A stretch of DNA of 64,000 nucleotides. Origin: F23-D06 sp947165685 (GTDB lineage Bacteria; Bacteroidota; Bacteroidia; Bacteroidales; WCHB1-69). The translations under genes were made by a program, and so were the position numbers. Location of the stretch: NCBI GenBank assembly GCA_947165685.1, contig CAMVBK010000005.1, forward strand, positions 50,090-114,089, in the 5' to 3' direction. This document shows, piece by piece, positions 40,877-50,066 of the stretch (its first letter is position 1; each line of letters opens with the position of its first letter). The notes below the pieces were generated by a model. It searched no databases, had not been told where the DNA came from, and saw only the letters and a program-made list of their open reading frames with translations.

Positions 40877-42139
40877 ATGTTGTACTATCTTTTTTCTTGG
40901 ATGCATGAAAACCGGTACCCGGGCACGGGTGTCTTCCAGTATATATCCTTCCGGTCTGTCGCGGCGTTCGTTTTGGCTTTGATAATCTCCATTTTTTTCG
41001 GGAAATATTTTATCAAGTACTTGAAAAGGAAGCAGATAGGGGAGAGTATCCGCGATTTGGGGTTGGCTGGCCAAAGCGAGAAAGCCGGCACGCCCACGAT
41101 GGGAGGGCTCATCATCATTGCAGCAATCCTCATACCGGTCCTTTTAGTGTGCGAATTGCGCAACATCTATGTGATTCTGATGATTTTTACGACCATTTGG
41201 TTGGGCTTGTTGGGCTTTTGCGATGACTATATCAAAGTTTTCAAGAAGAACAAAGAGGGCCTTTCGCCGCGCAAGAAGTTGATCGGGCAGATTTTGCTCG
41301 GCCTGGTGGTCGGGTCGGTCATGTATTTCCATCCGGATGCCGTGATTTGTGAAAAGAAGGTGCAGAAACAGCAGGTCGCGCAGGTGACGGCCAACGAGCT
41401 GCTTCAGGTGGAGAACCAGGAGAGTGCACATACGCCGAAACTGTTTGACGAACCGCATCACTCCTCCAAGACGACCATCCCGTTTGTCAAGAACCACGAG
41501 ATGGACTATTCCGCGCTCACCCGATGGATGGGCGACGATAGCGGCAAATGGTCGTTCCTGTTCTTTATTCCCATCATTGTGTTCATCATCGCGGCGGTGT
41601 CGAACGGGGCGAATCTCACCGACGGCTTGGACGGTCTCGCCACGGGTACCACAGCCTCGGTAGCCGTGGGTATCGCCATCTTGGCTTACGTGTCAGGCAA
41701 TGTGATTTTTGCTGACTATCTGAATATTATGTATATCCCTAACATCGGAGAGCTGGTGATTTTCATCTCCGCCGTCATCGGTGCGTGCATTGGCTTCTAC
41801 TGGTGGAACTGCTACCCGGCGCAAGTGTTCATGGGCGACACGGGCAGCCTCACTCTCGGCGGCATAGTGGCCGTGTCCTGTATTATTATCCGCAAGGAAC
41901 TGCTCATACCTATCCTTTGCGGTGTCTATTTGGCTCAGTCCCTCTCCGTGATCATGCAGGTCTCCTATTTCAAATACACCAAGAAGCGCTACGGCGAGGG
42001 AAGACGCATCTTCCTGATGTCCCCCTTGCACCACCACTTCCAGAAAAAGGGGATGCATGAGTCGAAAATCGTGCAACGTTTCATCGTTGTCAGTATGCTG
42101 CTCGCTGTCCTGGCCATCGCCACCCTGAAAATCAGATGA
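40877..42139 (+). CDS. mraY: phospho-MurNAc-pentapeptide translocase MraY
   Basis: The 420-residue integral membrane enzyme transfers phospho-MurNAc-pentapeptide to undecaprenyl phosphate, giving lipid I. Landmarks are GTPTMGGLIIIAAILI, LLGFCDDYIKVFKKN with the metal-binding Asp pair, NGANLTDGLDGLATG, VFMGDTGSLTLGG and the C-terminal SPLHHHFQKKG. A longer than usual periplasmic loop follows the fourth span (EKKVQKQQVAQVTANEL and on), as in Bacteroidota homologues. Start at the ATG at 40877 (MLYYLFSWMHE). Confidence 0.97.
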   Translation: MLYYLFSWMHENRYPGTGVFQYISFRSVAAFVLALIISIFFGKYFIKYLKRKQIGESIRDLGLAGQSEKAGTPTMGGLIIIAAILIPVLLVCELRNIYVILMIFTTIWLGLLGFCDDYIKVFKKNKEGLSPRKKLIGQILLGLVVGSVMYFHPDAVICEKKVQKQQVAQVTANELLQVENQESAHTPKLFDEPHHSSKTTIPFVKNHEMDYSALTRWMGDDSGKWSFLFFIPIIVFIIAAVSNGANLTDGLDGLATGTTASVAVGIAILAYVSGNVIFADYLNIMYIPNIGELVIFISAVIGACIGFYWWNCYPAQVFMGDTGSLTLGGIVAVSCIIIRKELLIPILCGVYLAQSLSVIMQVSYFKYTKKRYGEGRRIFLMSPLHHHFQKKGMHESKIVQRFIVVSMLLAVLAIATLKIR

Positions 42140-42226
42140 TTAACGCTTAACCCATAAACCCTCTAACCCATTAACCTATTAACCCCTAACCCATTAACCC
42201 ATTAACCCCTAACCCATTAACCTATC
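42140..42226 (+). repeat. CCTAACCCATTAACC-type repeat spacer
   Basis: Between mraY and the MurD-like stub: repeated TAACCCATTAACC units with TAACCTATTAACC variants. It occupies the place where the first two domains of murD would normally be encoded. Confidence 0.8.
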
Positions 42227-42784
42227 ATGCCAACAAAAAAATCCAACAGTTTCCGCTTGTTTGAACAAGCCAGAGAGACATATAATCCGCGCGTGGGTAC
42301 GCTTTCGGAGCAGCTTATCCGCCTGCGCCAGAAAAACATTGCCGAATCCCTTTCCGATTTCGAAGGCAGCGCTCACAAATTGGAGCACGTGAAGAGTTTC
42401 GTCGGCGTGGAGTTTATCGACGATGCGCGCTCCACCACAGCCAATGCGGTGTGGTACTCGTTGCAGTCCATGACAAAACCGACGGTCTGGATCACGAACA
42501 TGGACAACCCGGATCTCGTGACGGAAGACATCCTTGGCGAAGTGCGGCGTAATGTGAAGGAGGTTGTGCTGCAAGGAGTGTATAACATCGATGTCTATCA
42601 GAAGATTGCGGAGACCGGAGTCCCTGTGATGATGACCATGAGTATGGACGATGCGGTGAACCATGCATTTTATTCTTGCCGTAAGGGGGATGTCGTGCTT
42701 TATGCTCCAGGCATTCACGGCAATGCCCAGGTCACCTATCGCGAACGTGGTGAACGGTTCAAAGCTTCTGTGGCGCAACTTTAA
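42227..42784 (+). CDS. stand-alone MurD C-terminal-domain-like protein
   Basis: The 185-residue protein lies at the normal murD position but matches only the last of MurD's three domains. HKLEHVKSFVGVEFIDDARS and TANAVWYSLQSM align with the MurD segment PHRFEVV...WINDSKATN...; the end VLYAPGIHGNAQVTYRERGE aligns with [20 protein letters not shown]. The ATP-binding and UDP-binding domains are absent. Key residues are altered: the MurD D-S-K-A-T-N signature reads DARSTTAN, and the GG.DK-type loop reads TNMDNPDL. It begins with its own 40-residue helical N-terminus, so it is not a random truncation. It cannot be a complete ligase; a scaffold or regulatory role, or a relic, are possible. Confidence 0.7.
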   Translation: MPTKKSNSFRLFEQARETYNPRVGTLSEQLIRLRQKNIAESLSDFEGSAHKLEHVKSFVGVEFIDDARSTTANAVWYSLQSMTKPTVWITNMDNPDLVTEDILGEVRRNVKEVVLQGVYNIDVYQKIAETGVPVMMTMSMDDAVNHAFYSCRKGDVVLYAPGIHGNAQVTYRERGERFKASVAQL

Positions 42785-42795
42785 CCTTGTCGGCT

Positions 42796-43953
42796 ATGAA
42801 TGCAGAGCCTGCCGTCCCGAAATCCTCCGTCTTTGGGCGTTTTCACTGGAAAACAGACAAGATAATCCCCATCTTGGTGGTCTTCTTGTCGCTCATTTCC
42901 GTGGTGATGGTCTATAGCATGCGCGGCAGTGTGGTGCTGCAACATCTCAAGCACCTGCTGTTCGGCTTTGTCGGCATGTTCGCCATCTACCAGGTTGATT
43001 ATCGCAAGTTTGGTGTCGTCGCGCCCGTTGCCCTCATCGTGGCTGTCGTGCTGTTGGTGATGACGCTTCTGTCGCAGGCCGTGCGCGGTGTGACCATCTT
43101 CGGCCGCGATGTGCAGACCTTCTATTTCATTGGTTTCTTGATAATCTTCTATATCACCAACTACATCGCCCGCCAGTATCGCAACCATGGCGAGCTGAGC
43201 ACGTCCAACGTCCGCTACCTGTTTCTTCTGTTGCTTGGCTTTTGCGGTGCCATCGCCATGCTGAACATGTCCACCGCCATCATCCTTTTCATTACGGGCA
43301 TTGTGATTTTCTTCGTGGGCGGTTTCAAGATAAGGGACATCGCCGGGCTGGTCGGAGTGGTCTCCGCCTTTCTGCTTCTGGCTGTCATTGTGGTGGCAAA
43401 TTTGAGCGATGAGAAAAAGGCGCATATCGGCCGTATGGCAACTTTCATCAACCGCTGGGAGTACTATATTACGAAAGACAACAGCAACGGCTATGGTGAT
43501 CAGATGATTTTGGCAAGATCGGCCATAGCGCGTTCCGGTTTCAAGCCTGCGGGCCCCGGCAAAGGGGTCATCAAGAACCGCCTGCCGGAAAAAGAAACCG
43601 ACTACGCCTTCGCCTCGCTGTTTGAGGAGACGGGCATTGTCGTGGGCACGCTGGTGCTGATGACCTATCTGGTCATCTTCTATCGTGCAAGGAAAATAGC
43701 GAAGGAGGCGACAGGCACGTTCGGCAGGTTGCTGGCCTTTGGCATAGGATTTTGGTTCACGTGCCAAGCTTTGGTGCACATTGGCGTTAACTGCGAGCTG
43801 CTGCCCACCACCGGACAGACTCTGCCGTTCATCAGCAGCGGCGGTGCCTCCTTGTTTGTCTCGGGATGCGCTATCGGCATGCTCCTCAATATCGGAAAGG
43901 TCTCTTACCTTGAGAGTCAGAAAGTAGATCCGATGGAGGTGTTTAGAACTTAG
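42796..43953 (+). CDS. ftsW: septal glycosyltransferase FtsW
   Basis: The 385-residue SEDS-family membrane enzyme polymerises glycan strands with its partner PBP. About ten hydrophobic segments are visible, with landmarks RMATFINRWEYY, GPGKGVIKNRLPEKETDYAF, FEETGIVVGTLVLM, and LPTTGQTLPFISSGGASLF near the end. I prefer the ATG at 42796 (MNAEPAVPKSS); a TTG nine bases upstream is also in frame. It lies 11 bases after the MurD-like gene. The usual followers murG, murC, ftsQ, ftsA and ftsZ are missing here. Confidence 0.95.
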   Translation: MNAEPAVPKSSVFGRFHWKTDKIIPILVVFLSLISVVMVYSMRGSVVLQHLKHLLFGFVGMFAIYQVDYRKFGVVAPVALIVAVVLLVMTLLSQAVRGVTIFGRDVQTFYFIGFLIIFYITNYIARQYRNHGELSTSNVRYLFLLLLGFCGAIAMLNMSTAIILFITGIVIFFVGGFKIRDIAGLVGVVSAFLLLAVIVVANLSDEKKAHIGRMATFINRWEYYITKDNSNGYGDQMILARSAIARSGFKPAGPGKGVIKNRLPEKETDYAFASLFEETGIVVGTLVLMTYLVIFYRARKIAKEATGTFGRLLAFGIGFWFTCQALVHIGVNCELLPTTGQTLPFISSGGASLFVSGCAIGMLLNIGKVSYLESQKVDPMEVFRT

Positions 43954-43985
43954 ACTTAGACTTAGAACTTAGACTGAAACCTGAA
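43954..43985 (+). repeat. short ACTTAG-type repeat after ftsW
   Basis: ACTTAGACTTAGAACTTAGACT follows the ftsW stop codon directly, another stop-rich tandem repeat in a post-stop position. Confidence 0.6.
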
Positions 43986-44009
43986 ACTATTTCCCAAATT
44001 GTCACAAAA

Positions 44010-45935
44010 ATGATCCAAATCAACAAATTGTCGGTGAACTTCACGGGGGGGTTCCTCTTCAAGGATGTCTCATTCACGGCTGGCGACAAGGACCGAATCG
44101 GGCTGGTCGGGCACAATGGTGCGGGGAAATCGACGCTGTTGAAAATCATTCACCGCGACATAGAGCCGGCTTCGGGCACGATGGTCATCACTTCGGGGCA
44201 TCGAGTCGGGTATCTGCCGCAGGAACTTGCCGGCACCTCCACGCTTACTGTGTGGGACGAGGCCGTTTCCGCTTTCGAGGAAATCAAGGCCATGGAACGT
44301 AAAATGCAGCGGATATCGAATGAACTCGCTGATCGAACAGATTATGAATCAGAGCAATATGCACAATTGACCCAGCAGCTTTCCGACCTTACCGACCGTT
44401 ATCAGCATCTTGGGGGCAATACAATGGAGGCGGAGACGGAGAAGGTTTTGGCGGGCATGGGTTTTCTGCGCGAGGAGTTCAGCCAACCAATGTCGTCGTT
44501 CAGTAACGGATGGCAGATGCGGGTGTGTCTTGCCAAGATTTTGCTGCAAAAGCCCGAAATCATTCTCCTTGATGAGCCGACGAACCATCTCGACATCGAG
44601 TCTATCCAGTGGTTAGAGGACTATCTGGCCAATTATGACGGCTGTGTGATCCTGGTATCCCATGACCGCGCTTTTCTCGACAGGGTGACCAACCGGACCG
44701 TGGAGATTACACTGGGGACCATCCAGGATTATAAGTGCAGCTATTCGCAATATGTGGAACAACGATTGGAACGTATTGAGAACCAGCAGTCTGCATACGA
44801 AAATCAGCAGAAAGAGATTGCGCAGATCGAGCGGTTTATCGAACGGTTCCGCTACAAGGCGACCAAGGCGCGGCAGGTGCAGAGCCGTATCAAGATGTTG
44901 GAGAAGATGGATAGGGTGGAAGTCGATGAATATGACAAGAGTTCCATCTCTTTCAGGTTTCCGCCGGCACCGCATTCGGGATTGGTGGTGGTGGAGAGCA
45001 AGCGTCTTGATCTCGGTTATGACACGAAGCCGGGTGTATTGCGAGGAGTGGATTTCCGCTTGGAACGTGGCGAGCGCGTGGCGTTCGTGGGACGTAACGG
45101 GGAGGGCAAATCCACCATGGTGAAGGCCATTGTAGGGTCGCTGCCGCCCGAAAGCGGCGAACTGCAGCTCGGCTACCAGGTCGTCGTGGGCTACTATGCC
45201 CAGAACCAGGCGCAGCTCCTGAACCCCGAAAAGACGGTTTTCGAGACGATTGACGATGTGGCGGTGGGTGACATCCGGCCCAAAATCCGCACCATCCTCG
45301 GCAGCTTTCTTTTCGACACCGAGGACACCGAGAAGAAGGTGAAGGTGCTCTCCGGTGGTGAAAAGGCCCGACTTGCATTGGCCAAACTGCTGCTCTCCCC
45401 CTTCAATCTGCTCATTCTCGACGAGCCGACGAACCACCTCGATATGCCCTCCAAGGATGTGCTCAAGAATGCACTTCTACAATATGAGGGCAGTCTGATC
45501 CTGGTCTCCCACGACCGCGACTTCCTGCAGGGGCTCACCTCCAAGGTCTATGAGTTCAAAAACCACCAGATGCACGCGTTCACCGGCGATGTCTATGACT
45601 TTTTGGCTCAACGCAAGATGGAGACTCTCAATGAGTTACAAAGTCGAGGCTCTGTTGCGGCATCGCGAGGTGAAGGGAAAACGACTTCTAATAAGGAGCA
45701 GTGGGAGCAGAAAAAGCAGCGCGAGGCCGACGATCGGAAAAAGAAAAACCGGCTTCGGAAATTAGAGGACGAACTTGCCGTCTTGCAGCAGCGGCTGGCG
45801 GAGATTGAGGCGCAGTTGGCCGCTCCTGAACAAAATGCCGATGCGGTGGCCTCGGGCGAGCTGTACCGCGACTACGAAGAGGTGAAGGGGCAGATTGAGA
45901 CGAAAGAGATGGAGTGGCTGGAGTTAAGCGAGTAG
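44010..45935 (+). CDS. ABC-F family ATPase
   Basis: The 641-residue soluble protein has two ABC domains joined by an interdomain linker. Walker A motifs are GHNGAGKST (about 35-43) and GRNGEGKST (about 360-368); signatures are FSNGWQMRV and LSGGEKARL; Walker B motifs are IILLDEPTNHLD and LLILDEPTNHLD. A C-terminal coiled coil follows (KKKNRLRKLEDELAVLQQRL). ABC-F proteins act on the ribosome, as translation factors or antibiotic-protection proteins; the overall architecture is of the Uup/YheS type, and I cannot tell which role applies. It lies 56 bases after ftsW in the same direction. Confidence 0.93.
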   Translation: MIQINKLSVNFTGGFLFKDVSFTAGDKDRIGLVGHNGAGKSTLLKIIHRDIEPASGTMVITSGHRVGYLPQELAGTSTLTVWDEAVSAFEEIKAMERKMQRISNELADRTDYESEQYAQLTQQLSDLTDRYQHLGGNTMEAETEKVLAGMGFLREEFSQPMSSFSNGWQMRVCLAKILLQKPEIILLDEPTNHLDIESIQWLEDYLANYDGCVILVSHDRAFLDRVTNRTVEITLGTIQDYKCSYSQYVEQRLERIENQQSAYENQQKEIAQIERFIERFRYKATKARQVQSRIKMLEKMDRVEVDEYDKSSISFRFPPAPHSGLVVVESKRLDLGYDTKPGVLRGVDFRLERGERVAFVGRNGEGKSTMVKAIVGSLPPESGELQLGYQVVVGYYAQNQAQLLNPEKTVFETIDDVAVGDIRPKIRTILGSFLFDTEDTEKKVKVLSGGEKARLALAKLLLSPFNLLILDEPTNHLDMPSKDVLKNALLQYEGSLILVSHDRDFLQGLTSKVYEFKNHQMHAFTGDVYDFLAQRKMETLNELQSRGSVAASRGEGKTTSNKEQWEQKKQREADDRKKKNRLRKLEDELAVLQQRLAEIEAQLAAPEQNADAVASGELYRDYEEVKGQIETKEMEWLELSE

Positions 45936-45983
45936 TAACTTGCAAAATGTTTCTCAAAAGTTATTAGCGAAACGTTTTTTTTG

Positions 45984-45992
45984 TATTTTTGC
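45984..45992 (+). promoter_or_regulatory. -7 promoter element of the NRPS-containing operon
   Basis: TATTTTTGC followed by AG, 85 bases before the ATG at 46077. No other promoter of this type stands out between here and the NRPS gene. Confidence 0.5.
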
Positions 45993-46076
45993 AGTTCGTT
46001 TCATAGATCGGGAGGGAGGAAATGATCGCGATGTGTGGAACAAGGGTGTATTTTATCATAAGTTTTGACAAAGCCA

Positions 46077-46925
46077 ATGAATAATATGTTAAATATTTTT
46101 CGGAAAATGGTTCTCGCGGGCATCCTGTCCGTAGTGTTATGGGGTGTCGGTGCGTTGTCGGCGCAGCCTACTACGCAGGGGACTGGAAACCGGATTTTCA
46201 AGCTGAAGGACATTTCCTTCAAGATGGTGTATGTGCACGGCGGGGAGATGTCGCTGGGATGTGTCAGCGCACAGGGTGACAGTTGCTGGGCAGGGGAGTT
46301 GCCGACGCATACCGTAACGCTGTCGGATTTCTATATCGGGGAGACAGAGGTGACTCAGGAACTGTGGAAGGCCGTGATGGGGCGTGACAACAATCCGAGC
46401 TATTGGAAGGGAAACCTTCTTCCTGTGGAGCGGGTGAGCTGGCAGGAATGTCATCGCTTCATCGCCCGTCTGAACAAGTATTTCGCTGCCGAGCTGCCCC
46501 AGGGCTACCGCTTTGCGCTGCCCTCCGAGGCGCAGTGGGAGTATGCGGCGCGGGGCGGGAAGAAAACCTCTGGCAACCTGTTTGCCGGCAACAACAACCC
46601 GGCTCCGGTCGCGTGGTATTACTCGAACAGCAACCAGCGCACCCATGAGGTCCGTGGCAAGTCGGCCAACGAGTTGGGACTGTTCGATATGAGCGGCAAC
46701 GTCTGGGAATGGTGCGAGGACTGGTTCAGCGAGACTTACTATGCGGACAACCAAGAATGGAACGACCCCATGAACAGCCAGGAGGCTACCTACAGGGTGT
46801 TGCGCGGCGGAAGCTGGAACTATGCGGCCCCATACAACCGGTGCGCCTACCGTGACCATGGCAGCATGCTCTCCCGCTACGAAGACAGCGGCTTCCGTGT
46901 TGCCCTGGTGCGTGTCCAAAAATAA
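46077..46925 (+). CDS. secreted formylglycine-generating-enzyme-like (SUMF1) protein
   Basis: The 282-residue product has a signal peptide (MVLAGILSVVLWGVGALSAQ) and a SUMF1/FGE-sulfatase fold: MVYVHGGEMSLGCVS, LPTHTVTLSDFYIGETEVTQ, ALPSEAQWEYAARGG, GLFDMSGNVWEWCEDWF, RVLRGGSWNYA and a final YEDSGFRVALV. Many members are not enzymes but bind other ligands; the catalytic cysteine pair of true formylglycine enzymes is not obvious here. I chose the ATG at 46077 over an upstream TTG at 46065. It lies 41 bases before the phosphatase gene, as the first gene of a likely operon. Confidence 0.88.
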   Translation: MNNMLNIFRKMVLAGILSVVLWGVGALSAQPTTQGTGNRIFKLKDISFKMVYVHGGEMSLGCVSAQGDSCWAGELPTHTVTLSDFYIGETEVTQELWKAVMGRDNNPSYWKGNLLPVERVSWQECHRFIARLNKYFAAELPQGYRFALPSEAQWEYAARGGKKTSGNLFAGNNNPAPVAWYYSNSNQRTHEVRGKSANELGLFDMSGNVWEWCEDWFSETYYADNQEWNDPMNSQEATYRVLRGGSWNYAAPYNRCAYRDHGSMLSRYEDSGFRVALVRVQK

Positions 46926-46966
46926 TTTCTGGTTTATTGCCATTTTGTTCCTGAAATTTCGTCCTG

Positions 46967-49051
46967 ATGAACCACCAATCCGGCAAATCCACATTCGACA
47001 ATCTGAAAGGCGATTTTGCGAAACGAGAGTTCGGCAAGGTGCTCATCGCTGTGTTCATCCTTGTCGCCGTCAGTCTGTCCTACTATTTCTACGTGCGCCA
47101 AGGCACGTGCAAGGCGGCGGAGGCACGTGCCCAATACACCCTGAAAAACACGGAGCGGATGATAAAGGCCCGCCTCGGAAAAATCGAAACCATTGTGGAT
47201 GGTATGCAATTGTTGGCCGAACATGCCATCGACGAACCCAACGACATGTTCGCCATTGCCAAGAACACTGTGGAGGCCAGCGAATTGATTCAATCCGCAG
47301 CCATTGCATTCAATGAATACTATTATCCTTCGAAAGGGCGTTGGTTCGAAGCCGCATACGTGCCTGTTGACAGGACGTTGACATCCATGCAATTGGGTGG
47401 CGAAAACCACGACTACACGAAAATGGAATGGTTCATCAATGGACTGAACCACGAAGAAGGGGCTTGGTGCGACCCCTACTTCGACAATGTCGATAAGAAG
47501 CACTATCTGATGACCTACGCGCTGCCTGTTCATGACACCTCCGGGAATGTCGTGGGGGCAATTTGCGCGGATGTCACCGTCGATACCCTGGCGGCCATTA
47601 TCGGCAGCATCAAAATCTATCCCCACAGTTACTGCGCTTTGGTCACGACATCGGGAGTTGACATTGTGCCGCCCCCCGCCGACCGGAAAAAAGGTAAATG
47701 CCACACCTTTACGGAAGCCATCGATGGGAAAAACATCGTCCTCACCCTCTCCATTCCCGATTCCGACATGTACAGCCATTTGCGCCGGTCAACTCTCGTG
47801 TTTGCGGTGCTGGCCCTCCTCGGTATGGCGGCGGTTTTTTCCATAGCCTATCGTTCCTTCAAAACGCTGTGGCAGCTCAACGAGGTGCGCATCAAGGAAC
47901 AGCGCATCGAGGATGAACTGGCCATCGCCCGCGGTATCCAGGCCGCCCTGCTGCCGTCCGCTCCCCTGACCGATACCGCCCGCAGCATTGACGTGAGCGG
48001 TCTGCAGGTCCCGGCCAAGTTCGTGGGCGGCGACCTTTTCGACTATTACATCCGCGACGGGAAAATGCTGTTCTGCATCGGCGATGTCTCTGGCAAAGGT
48101 GTGCCGGCTGCCCTGTTGATGGCCATCGCGCACAGCCTCTTTCGCGTCCTCTCTGCCCATAACGACCTGCCGGAACGCATCGTGGCAGACCTTAACGACG
48201 CCATCTGTGAAAACAACTCCGACCTGATGTTTATCACGATGTTCTTGGGAATCTTGGATTTGGAAACGGGTGTCGTTCGTTTTTGCAATGCCGGGCACAA
48301 TCCGCCCCTCCTGATTCAGGACGGCAAGGCGGAATACCTCTCTTCGGAACCTTCCCTGTTGCTTGGTGTCGAGCCGTCTGCAAAATATATGACTCACGAG
48401 TTGGAGTTGCTCCCAGGATCATCCCTTTTCCTCTACACCGACGGACTGACCGAAGCGGAGAACGTGGACAAGGAACTCTTCGGGGAGCAGCGGGCTTTGT
48501 CCACTGCAGCGGGCTTCGGCGATTTGTCAGCCGAAGAGCAGATTGTGCGAATGAGAGAATCCGTACACCAGTTTGTGGACGGTGCCGAGCAGAGCGACGA
48601 CCTGACGCTGCTGTCCATCCGGTTCGTCAAAAACAAGAATACGCTGAGTATCAGCAACGATATAGAGGAACTCAATAAGTTAGAACCGTTTCTGAACGAT
48701 TTTTTCGAGAGGGAGAATCTGGACATGTCCCTGCTGTCGCAATTGAACCTCGCGTTGGAGGAGGCATTGATCAATGTCATCATGTATGCCTACCCCAAGG
48801 GGGAAAAAGGCACGGCGGAACTCGTCTTGGAACACGTGAACGGGAATGTCTGTGCCACTCTCATCGACAGCGGCACGCCTTTCGATCCCTTGAAACGCAA
48901 GGAAGTTAATCTTGACGTCTCCTTGGAGGAACGGCAGATCGGCGGCCTGGGCATCCACCTGATTAAGGAGATTATGGACGAGGTGGCATATAAATATGAG
49001 GGCGGGCGAAATGTGTTGAAGATGAAAAAAAACGTGTCCGTCAGCAATTGA
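46967..49051 (+). CDS. sensor - SpoIIE/RsbU phosphatase - anti-sigma-type kinase fusion
   Basis: The 694-residue membrane protein has spans at about 24-42 and 272-291 enclosing an extracytoplasmic sensor domain of the Cache type (GRWFEAAYVPVDR, YALPVHDTSGNVVGAICADV). Then come a PP2C/SpoIIE phosphatase (VPAKFVGGDLFDYY, IGDVSGKGVPAALLMAI, FCNAGHNPPLL, FLYTDGLTEAEN, SDDLTLLSI) at about 325-550 and a HATPase of the RsbW type (LNLALEEALINVIMYAYP, LIDSGTPFDP, GGLGIHLIKEI) at about 570-690. It thus joins the two opposing enzymes of a partner switch in one chain. The STAS substrate is encoded 104 bases downstream. A dedicated sigma factor is not seen. Confidence 0.93.
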   Translation: MNHQSGKSTFDNLKGDFAKREFGKVLIAVFILVAVSLSYYFYVRQGTCKAAEARAQYTLKNTERMIKARLGKIETIVDGMQLLAEHAIDEPNDMFAIAKNTVEASELIQSAAIAFNEYYYPSKGRWFEAAYVPVDRTLTSMQLGGENHDYTKMEWFINGLNHEEGAWCDPYFDNVDKKHYLMTYALPVHDTSGNVVGAICADVTVDTLAAIIGSIKIYPHSYCALVTTSGVDIVPPPADRKKGKCHTFTEAIDGKNIVLTLSIPDSDMYSHLRRSTLVFAVLALLGMAAVFSIAYRSFKTLWQLNEVRIKEQRIEDELAIARGIQAALLPSAPLTDTARSIDVSGLQVPAKFVGGDLFDYYIRDGKMLFCIGDVSGKGVPAALLMAIAHSLFRVLSAHNDLPERIVADLNDAICENNSDLMFITMFLGILDLETGVVRFCNAGHNPPLLIQDGKAEYLSSEPSLLLGVEPSAKYMTHELELLPGSSLFLYTDGLTEAENVDKELFGEQRALSTAAGFGDLSAEEQIVRMRESVHQFVDGAEQSDDLTLLSIRFVKNKNTLSISNDIEELNKLEPFLNDFFERENLDMSLLSQLNLALEEALINVIMYAYPKGEKGTAELVLEHVNGNVCATLIDSGTPFDPLKRKEVNLDVSLEERQIGGLGIHLIKEIMDEVAYKYEGGRNVLKMKKNVSVSN

Positions 49052-49155
49052 ATACAGGAACGCGCTATTGCCAGGAAAAATTAAAACAAAAAATGCCTTT
49101 TTAAGGAAAAATAGTTTTGAATATTAAATCCTGAAGAAAACCAAAAATTATTATT

Positions 49156-49461
49156 ATGAACATAAACACCATTGAAGAAGGAAACAACATCACTGTCGTG
49201 TTTGACGGTCGTTTGGACACGGTGGCAGCGCAGCAAATTGCGGAAACCATTGACCCGCTTTTGCAACATGCAGACCAAAACATCATTCTGGATTGTGAGA
49301 AAATGCCGTTCATCAGCAGCTCTGGATTGCGTATATTTTTGAAAATCAGAAAGGAAGTGGCGGCAAAAGGTGGGAAGATATGCTTGAAGAAGGTTTGTCC
49401 CGATGTGATGCAGGTCTTCAAGATGACCAAACTGAACGATATGTTTGACATCGTGGACTGA
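49156..49461 (+). CDS. STAS anti-anti-sigma factor (RsbV/SpoIIAA-like)
   Basis: The 101-residue protein has the STAS fold: NTIEEGNNITVVFDGRLDTV, a central MPFISSSGLRIFLKIRKEV, and MQVFKMTKLNDMFDIVD at the end. The serine in FISSSGL is the expected phosphorylation site, to be modified by the RsbW-type domain and dephosphorylated by the SpoIIE-type domain of the preceding protein. Start at the ATG at 49156. It is only 3 bases from the phosphopantetheinyl transferase gene, which ties this switch to NRPS activation. Confidence 0.93.
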   Translation: MNINTIEEGNNITVVFDGRLDTVAAQQIAETIDPLLQHADQNIILDCEKMPFISSSGLRIFLKIRKEVAAKGGKICLKKVCPDVMQVFKMTKLNDMFDIVD

Positions 49462-49464
49462 ACC

Positions 49465-50058
49465 ATGGTCTATATCAACGACTGTGTGGACAAGCTGGAT
49501 GTCGGGCGGGCGTTGGCGGAGGTATCGGAGCAGCGGCGCGAGCAGGCTCTGCGTTTCCGTTTCGAGCAAGGCCGGAGGCTTTCCTTGGCCGCTTACCTGC
49601 TGCTGAAGGAGGGCTTGGAAATCGAATACGGGTTTTCCGAGCATCCAGTTTTCCGCTATTCCGTTGAGGGAAAACCGTTTATCGAGAATCCTTCCGGTGC
49701 ACATTTCAGTCTCAGCCATTCCAAGTCGGTGGCCTTGTGCGTCCTCTCCCGCCAGCCTGTGGGCGCGGATGTGGAGGCCGTCCGGCCGGTAGGCGACGAC
49801 CTTGTCCGCTACACCATGAACGACTGGGAGTGTGACTGGATATTCGCGGCCCCGGACAAGGTCAAGGCGTTTCTCACCCTGTGGACCCGCAAGGAGGCAG
49901 TACTCAAACTTACCGGCGAAGGCATCCGGAACGACCTGAAAAGTGTGCTTCGCGATGCGAACACCTATTGCATTGAGACCGCTCTTGCTGAAAACTATGT
50001 CTATTCTGTGGCAAGGTTCCGTAATTCTTCCGAAATCATTGAGCAATTCTGTAAATAG
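49465..50058 (+). CDS. 4'-phosphopantetheinyl transferase, Sfp type
   Basis: The 197-residue enzyme attaches phosphopantetheine from CoA to carrier-domain serines. Signature parts are AHFSLSHSKSVALCVLS, the Mg-binding VGADVEAV (G-x-D-x-E) and LWTRKEAVLKLTGEGI (W-x-x-K-E-A). It is close in size to short Sfp-type enzymes. It stands between the STAS gene (3 bases) and the barrel gene (8 bases), upstream of the NRPS that needs it for two carrier domains, so the function in this operon is well supported. Confidence 0.92.
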   Translation: MVYINDCVDKLDVGRALAEVSEQRREQALRFRFEQGRRLSLAAYLLLKEGLEIEYGFSEHPVFRYSVEGKPFIENPSGAHFSLSHSKSVALCVLSRQPVGADVEAVRPVGDDLVRYTMNDWECDWIFAAPDKVKAFLTLWTRKEAVLKLTGEGIRNDLKSVLRDANTYCIETALAENYVYSVARFRNSSEIIEQFCK

Positions 50059-50066
50059 CTATCATT

